Shown here: positions 58,011 to 64,000 of the stretch, piece by piece
Numbering within the stretch: the first letter of the stretch is position 1
Layout of the letters: the number at the start of each line of letters is the position of its first letter
Assembly (NCBI GenBank): GCA_021464415.1
Contig: JAKCWG010000636.1
Location: 1-64,000 of the forward strand
Direction: 5' to 3'
Length of the DNA stretch: 64,000 bases
From: Lonicera japonica
Lineage: Eukaryota > Streptophyta > Magnoliopsida > Dipsacales > Caprifoliaceae
Made by a program: the position numbers and the translations under genes
Notes under the pieces: generated by a model
Seen by the model: only the letters and a program-made list of their open reading frames with translations
What the model was told of the DNA's origin: nothing
The model's database searches: none

Positions 58011-59148
58011 TCAAAAAGTGGGGGGCAAACTCAAAATATCCTTTTCCAAATCAAACCAAAAACCAAAAGTACCTTCATATTCTTGAAATTGTTCAAATCT
58101 ATTATTAGGTAAAAAAATCTCATAATCTACAATATATATCAAGTAATCAACTCTAAATGATTCTTTTTTGTGACAACTATGTCTCATCATTGTCATTCTC
58201 ATCAAAATGTCCTTTTCTTTAAATGACCCATTTTTTAGGAAATACAGCTTCAATTCCCATATCATTTGTAATCTCTTTGGCCCAAGCATAATAAATTAAA
58301 ATAAGTTTCTCTATAGTTTTCAAAAAAAAAAAAGAAATAAATCATTGTAATTGTTCTATAGCAACATCAATTTGCATATCTTTTGTTTGCAACAATTTGT
58401 TTACTCCATCAATAACGTATATTATACCAAATAACCATGCCAAACAAGAATACAAAATTTTCTATTTCATGTTCTACTAAACTGTCTACATCACTTTTAG
58501 TTTTTGGACTTCACTCCTTGTTAATTATTCAAGTAAAGCAATTCTTATTTGTTTAGCCTGAAATCTTATTACTTTAATACTTTCAACATGACTTTCCCAA
58601 TGTGTTTGTGAAAATGTGAAACTTTCAACATTATCTTTGAGAACTTTCCATAACTTTGGAGAAGATAAAAATAGTGAAAATATATATGTTGCACAACTCC
58701 AAAAAAAGATTTAGCTTTACCACATGAATTTACCGTATCGCAAAGAATAAGATTAAGATTATAAATAACCACATAGTCTGTAGAATGCTCTAGGATTCAC
58801 TTAGTCTCTTTTTTAAACCTTTGTGTTTTCTTTTTATATTAGAACTCTTATCATATCCTTGTCCTCTTATGTCATAAATTTCAAGTTTAAGATCTTTCAA
58901 AACATCTACAAGTTCACCGAAAAGTCCTTGGCATGAGGTATTATCTACTTTTAAAAACCCAATAAAGATCTCTTTTGTTTGTATTGGGCTTACTGAAACT
59001 TTCACACGTCAAATATAGAATCATCATATAAGTTGCCATAAGAGAATATAGTTCACATATCTTCCGAGCCATATGAGATAACGATACTTCGACATAGTCG
59101 AGAAGCTGGGTTGACTCAATAATCAACATTTCATGCTTATGATGCTCA
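58011..59148 (-). pseudogene. hAT-superfamily (DUF4371-type) transposase remnant
   Basis: Minus-strand pieces in several frames. KEIFIGFLKVDNTSCQGLF and DIRGQGYDKSSNIKRKHKG (58790-59005) correspond to the catalytic-core region with its DxRGQxYD motif. NLILCDTVNSCGKAKSFF (58569-58772) follows. YIVDYEIFLPNNRFEQFQEY and EGTFGFWFDLEKD (58011-58289) come from the more C-terminal region. Stops and frameshifts separate the pieces, so it is dead. The N-terminal side ends exactly where the LTR of copia element 2 begins, so that insertion split the element; the rest should lie beyond the right edge. Confidence 0.75.
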
Positions 59149-60060
59149 TGTTAAAAAATTTATGCAATTTTAAATATAAAAACTGATTTAATCCGACATC
59201 GAGTCTTGTGATATCCACAGTCTCCTTAAAACAGTTACGTCGCGGCTCGGGTTGTGCTTAGATACTGCTTAACGACGCCTGTTTCCCAGGATAAATCGAT
59301 GGTTCAGTTGTACTTTTGCATGCAAGCACACTGATCGAACTGAAAAAATTCTTGAACTCACCACCGGATATTGGAACCTACTGTCTATAGAGGAGAAGAA
59401 AATAAGCGAGTGTAGAGATTTCGAGAATTTGATTGTGTGTGTGAGGGAAGAGCCATGATCTCCTTTTTAATTCAAATTGGAGAGAATAATGACCATTAAC
59501 ATGGTCATTAATCCAAATCCGTTTCTCAAAACTGATAATTTAAGTGACAGTCTAATTGGGATAAATGCATGAGTTTAAAATTCAAATTGGAAAAAATTAA
59601 ATTTTCGGGTGCAAAATTTAGCCAGCGCAAGGCTCACTTTTCGGTCCGGCATTCGTGTCCGCAGGTGCGGGCACACACGAGCCGCAATGGTTTTAGGCTT
59701 ATTTCGGTCCGTGATTTCCACCCCCCTGCGCGCCTGTGTGCGCGAGAGAGAGCCTCTTATCTTGAATCATTCAATAAGGCATTCCTATGAGCTTAGTTAT
59801 AAGCCCATATAATTTTTTTCCATCTTTCCTATGTGGGACTACCCACTTTCATTGCATTTTTCAACTTCAACTTGCTCACTTTGGGTGACAATTTCTCATT
59901 CACCACTTAACCATTTTGAGCATATAATTACACAATTTCGATGTACTCACGTAGGAGAACACAAATATATTAAGAACTTTCACAACCGAGTGCAAAGTCT
60001 TATTACAATTTTGCCCTCAAAATGGTAGAAAATGAGTTTTCTAATACCCATTTTCTAACA
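59149..60060 (-). repeat. 3' LTR of copia element 2 (912 bp)
   Basis: On the minus strand it starts TGTTAGAAAATGGG and ends TTTTTTAACA, the usual TGTTA...TAACA ends. It is preceded by the polypurine tract TGTGGGGAAT (60061-60070). Confidence 0.8.
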
Positions 60061-60635
60061 ATTCCCCACATGAATGATAATTGGAGACCAACTGCTCGAA
60101 AATAGATGGTGGTAAGATTCGACGGTCGAAACCTGCATAGGATAGGTAGGTTTTCCCTTTGAACCCTCCCTTGTGATATTATGTTTACTTTACTAACTAA
60201 ATAGTGGACACGATGTCCTTGAACTATTCTGTCATTTATGTAAATGATGACACAACTCACACAGGAATCTTCCTTAAACATTTCAGTTCTCACTATTATG
60301 TTCGTTAATGGCCATGAACATACGCCTGGTTCTGTAAGAGTTTACAAGAATTGCACCCTAAATAATTCCCTTGGAAGCGGCCCTTCTTTCCTCTTACATA
60401 GGTGATCTCTTAATTAAGGGTAACCCGCCTTACCCCGCTCGATTTCTCGACACATAAGAATCATTAAAAGCTTAGCTTAACCTTATCCATACGAGCATCA
60501 CTGTTTAATCATAGGAATGGGTTTGGGAAAATCCCCACAGTGATTCAACACCGTCTTTATAATTTAGTTGTCCCTTTTGAACCTACATCTTGGGATCTCC
60601 AGTCACGTAGGTTGGGTATCCACTATAAAGACTTA

Positions 60636-60792
60636 TTACTTCATGGGCTTTAACCCCATTCCCCTCGATAATTTCTCAACTAGCTCTCGATTCAACCCTT
60701 TAGTTAACGGATCCGCGATATTATCTTTGGACTTTATATAGTCTATAGATATAATTCCAGTTGAGAGTAGTTGTCTAATGGTATTATGTCGT

Positions 60793-60833
<41 letters not shown>

Positions 60834-63800
60834 GGCTCTACCAATTGCAGATTGACTATCTGAATGAATGCAAATTGGAGGCACAGGCTTTGTCCACATT
60901 GGAATATCCTCTAGGAAGTTACGTAGCCATTCAGCCTCTTCCCCACATTTGTCTAGTGCGATAAACTCAGATTCCATAGTGGATCTGGCTATCACCGTTT
61001 GTTTTGAGGATTTCCATGAAACGACTCCTCCTCCTAACGTAAATACATATCCGCTAGTGGATTTGGAGTCTTTCTCACTAGATATCCAGTTTGCATCACT
61101 GTATCCTTCAACCACAGCAGGATATCTAGAGTAGTTCAGTCCATAATCACGAGTGAATCGCAAGTATTTTAACACTCTCATAATTGCTTGCCAATGGTCA
61201 ACTGCAGGATTACTCGTATATCTACTTAGTTTGCTCACTGCATAAGCTATATCTGGTCTTATACAACTCATTATGTACATTAGACTGCCTATCACCCTAA
61301 AGTATTCAACTTGAGAAACACTCTCTCCTTTATTCTTAGATAAATGTAGAGATAAATCTATTGGTGTTCTTGCAACTCCAGAATTATCTTTATCAAATTT
61401 TCCAAGAATATTATCTATATAATGAGTCTGATTCAAAATGAGCTCATCAGGAGTTTTTGTAATTTTAATCCCTAGGATCACATCAGCTAAACCCATATCT
61501 TTCATTTCGAATCTCGAATTCAACATGGTTTTTGTAGATTGAATCATCTTATCATTGCTCCCAATAATAAGCATATCATCTACGTACAAGCACACCATAA
61601 CATATCCACTTTCAGTATCTTTGACATAAACGCATTTATCACACTCGTTTATTTTAAAACCACTCGCAATCATAGTGTGATCAAACTTCTCATGCCATTG
61701 TTTTGGTGCTTGCTTCAACCCATATAGAGATTTTACCAATTTACACACTTTCTTTCCTTACCCAGGGGCAGAGAACCCTTCGGGTTGATCCATGTAAATT
61801 TCTTCTTCTAAATCTCCATTTAGGAAAGCGATTTAGGAAAGCAGTTTTTACATCCATTTAATGTACTTGAAGATTACGTAAGGCAGCAACCGCAAGTACT
61901 ATTCTAATGGAGTTTATTCTCGTCACAGGAGAATAAGTATCAAAATAGTCAAGGCCTTCCTTTTGCCTATAACCTTTTATTACAAGCCTGGCCTTGTATT
62001 TATCTATTGATCCATCCACTTTTCTTTTCCTCTTAAAAATCCACTTAGATCCTAGCGGTTTACAACCTGGTGGAAGATCCACTAGTTCCCAAGTATGATT
62101 TTGTAGAATGGAATTGATCTCACTATCAATGGCTTCTTTCCAAAAAGTGCCTTCTGTCGAGCTCACAGCTTCTTTATAACTTTGAGGTTCGCCTTCCAAC
62201 ATAAAGGTTAGAAAATCTGGACCAAACGTTTTTTTCGTCCTAACTCTTTTGCTTCGTCTAGGTTCTTCCTCAATTTGCTCATCTTCTTGTTCAAGAGAAT
62301 CCTTATTAATGATCTCGTGGGGTCGCTTAGAAGAACTTGCATCTTCTTTTGGCTTACATGGGAATACATGTTCAAAGAACGATGCATTTCTTGATTCCAT
62401 AATCATGTTCTTGTGTATATCAAGTATATTAGATTCATGCACAAGAAACCGATAAGCACTGCTATTTTCTGCATATCCAATAAAAATGCAATCAACAGTT
62501 TTTGGTCCTATTTTAACCTTTTTAGGTGGAGGCACTGCCACCTTAGCCAAACATCCCCACACTCGCAAGTAATTATACGAAGGCTTCCTTCCTTTCCATA
62601 ATTCATATGGGGTTTTCTCTTCTTTTTTTTAGGTACCTTATTTAAAAGATAGTTAGCCGATAGAATGGCTTCTCCCCACATGTTTGGTGGTAAACCTGAA
62701 CTTATTAACATAGCATTCATCATTTCTTTTAAAGTTCGGTTTTTCCGTTCAGCAATGCCATTGGATTGAGGTGAATAAGGTGCCGTCATTTCATGTATAA
62801 TCCCATTTTTTGAACAAAAATCAATAAATGGTGACTCATATTCACCTCCACGGTCACTCCTTATAGCTTTGATTATCTTATTAAGTTGATTTTCAACTTC
62901 ATTTTTATAGATAATAAATTTCTCTATTACCTCATCTTTACTTTTAAGTAGATACACATAACAATATTTTGTGCTATCATCAACAAAAGTAATAAAATAC
63001 TTATTCCCACCTCTCGTTTGTGTCATTTTTAAATCACATATATCACTATGAATTAAATCAAGAGGTTGAGTATCTCTTTCAACACTTTGGAAAGATGATC
63101 TTGTCAGTTTTGCCTCAATACAAGTTTCACACTTATGTTTAGAATCAATTTGGAATGTTGGTATATGATTCATGTTAATTAATTTGCGCAAAGTATCGTA
63201 ATTAACATGTCCTAGTCTACCATGCCACAAATTGGAAGACTCAAGCATATAAGTAGAAGTGCTAGCTTTATTCTTATTATTTTCAACCATGGTCATTACA
63301 TTCAACTTGAACATTCCATCACTCATATACCCTTTACCAACAAACATTCCACTCTTAGACAAAACAAATTTATCACTCTAAAAAACAAGACGAAAACCGT
63401 GCTTGCTAAGCAACGAACCAGACACCAAGTTCTTGCGAATTTCGGGCACATAAAGCACGTTGTTGAGAGTTAGTTCTTTGCCCGACGTCATCTTTAAGAT
63501 CACATTCCCTTGGCCCTTGACTTCTGAGGTAGCAGAATTTCCCATGTACATCTTCTCTCCATTTTTCACCAGCTCAAATGAAGAGAACATCTTCTTATCA
63601 AAGCTCACATGACGGGTTGCACCCGTATCGATCCACCATTCCTTAGGATTCGATCCTACCAAGTTCACTTCAGAAATAACCGCCGACAAATTAATGTCGC
63701 CCACATCACGAGCTATGTTCTCTATCACATTAGCTTGATGATTCTTCTTCGAAAACCTGCAATCCGAAGACTTATGACCTGTTTTACCACAATTAAAACA

Positions 63801-64000
63801 TTTGCCTTGAAATTTAGGCTGAAATTTATGCTTAGAGATTCCTCCCTTAGGACCCATATGGACTCCTTTACGGACTCCTTTACCCTTTTCCTTTTTCTTT
63901 GAGCTTTGGCCATGTTCAACAACATTAGCCTTAGCCCCCAAACCATTACCATTATTACCATTGCCTTTTCCTCCACCATTTTCATCCTTTTTCTGTTTTA
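60636..64000 (-). pseudogene. gag-pol of copia element 2, interrupted, 5' end outside window
   Basis: Read on the minus strand: gag end with zinc knuckle [14 protein letters not shown] and protease [11 protein letters not shown]; integrase with LWHGRLGHV, IHSDICD, IRSDRGGEY and NGIAERKNR; reverse transcriptase with KARLVIKGYRQ and [11 protein letters not shown]; RNase H with [19 protein letters not shown], ending GMGLKPMK. Breaks are TAG at 63378-63380; a frameshift in the A/G run near 62613-62635; TAA at 61858-61860; a 13-base tandem duplication (61818-61830 and 61831-61843) that shifts the frame; and TAA at 61758-61760. The gag frame stays open to the window edge. Confidence 0.92.

Larger units (their letters stand above)
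59149..64000 (-). mobile_element. Ty1/copia LTR retrotransposon (element 2), runs off the right edge
   Basis: Minus-strand element: its 3' LTR is at 59149-60060, then a 575-bp untranslated stretch, then RNase H through gag reading leftwards from the window edge. The 5' LTR is outside the window, so the target duplication cannot be checked; the left flank is GCTCA. It differs from element 1 in LTR length and polyprotein sequence, so it belongs to another copia family. Confidence 0.9.

Noticed and set aside
1..64000. CRISPR arrays, operons, prophage or biosynthetic clusters
   Set aside because: The window is plant nuclear DNA with intron-containing genes; direct repeats seen are tandem duplications or transposon parts without regular unique spacers.

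Overview
The window looks like nuclear DNA of a flowering plant, most likely a eudicot. It is AT-rich, genes have GT-AG introns of up to 8.4 kb, and LTR retrotransposons, TRIMs, MITEs and LINE/SINE debris fill introns and spacers. Species cannot be read from it. No prokaryotic, organellar or CRISPR signal was seen. Exon models come from reading splice junctions by eye; in both intact spliced models the exon lengths sum to a whole number of codons.

Layout, left to right. (1) 817-5895, minus: a three-exon HD-Zip class II transcription factor (281 aa, HAT22/HAT9-like). (2) 10458-28364, minus: a six-exon APEM9 gene (361 aa), the plant peroxisomal-membrane anchor for the PEX1-PEX6 ATPases, stretched to 17.9 kb by intron insertions. 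These include a minus-oriented TRIM, a head-to-head pair of Ty3/gypsy chromovirus fragments, a Tat/Ogre-type LTR, LINE debris and MITEs. (3) 28.4-36.6 kb: spacer with a hAT-type MITE and two antisense 5S rRNA-like segments. (4) 36650-36844, plus: an intronless 64-aa protein with two CxxC knuckles. (5) 36.8-45.9 kb: spacer with a Tourist-like MITE, a 410-bp palindromic element, and a 1.75-kb foldback Mutator-like element built of ~180-190-bp subrepeats and flanked by a perfect 9-bp target duplication. (6) 45963-49283, minus: a PIRL8-like intracellular leucine-rich-repeat gene with an in-frame stop and a one-base deletion, probably a pseudogene. (7) 50536-55328, plus: a complete Ty1/copia element with 311-bp LTRs, its reading frame broken four times. 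(8) 58.0-59.15 kb, minus: a decayed hAT/DUF4371-type transposase, cut by (9) a second Ty1/copia element on the minus strand (59149 to beyond the right edge, 912-bp LTR).

The host genes (a transcriptional repressor-type factor, a peroxisome import factor, a small zinc-ribbon protein and an LRR gene) show no evident functional link; adjacency is ordinary for a plant chromosome. The most distinctive content is structural: the foldback MULE, the inverted gypsy pair inside an APEM9 intron, the 5S-like segments, and the altered cysteine motif of the HD-Zip protein.
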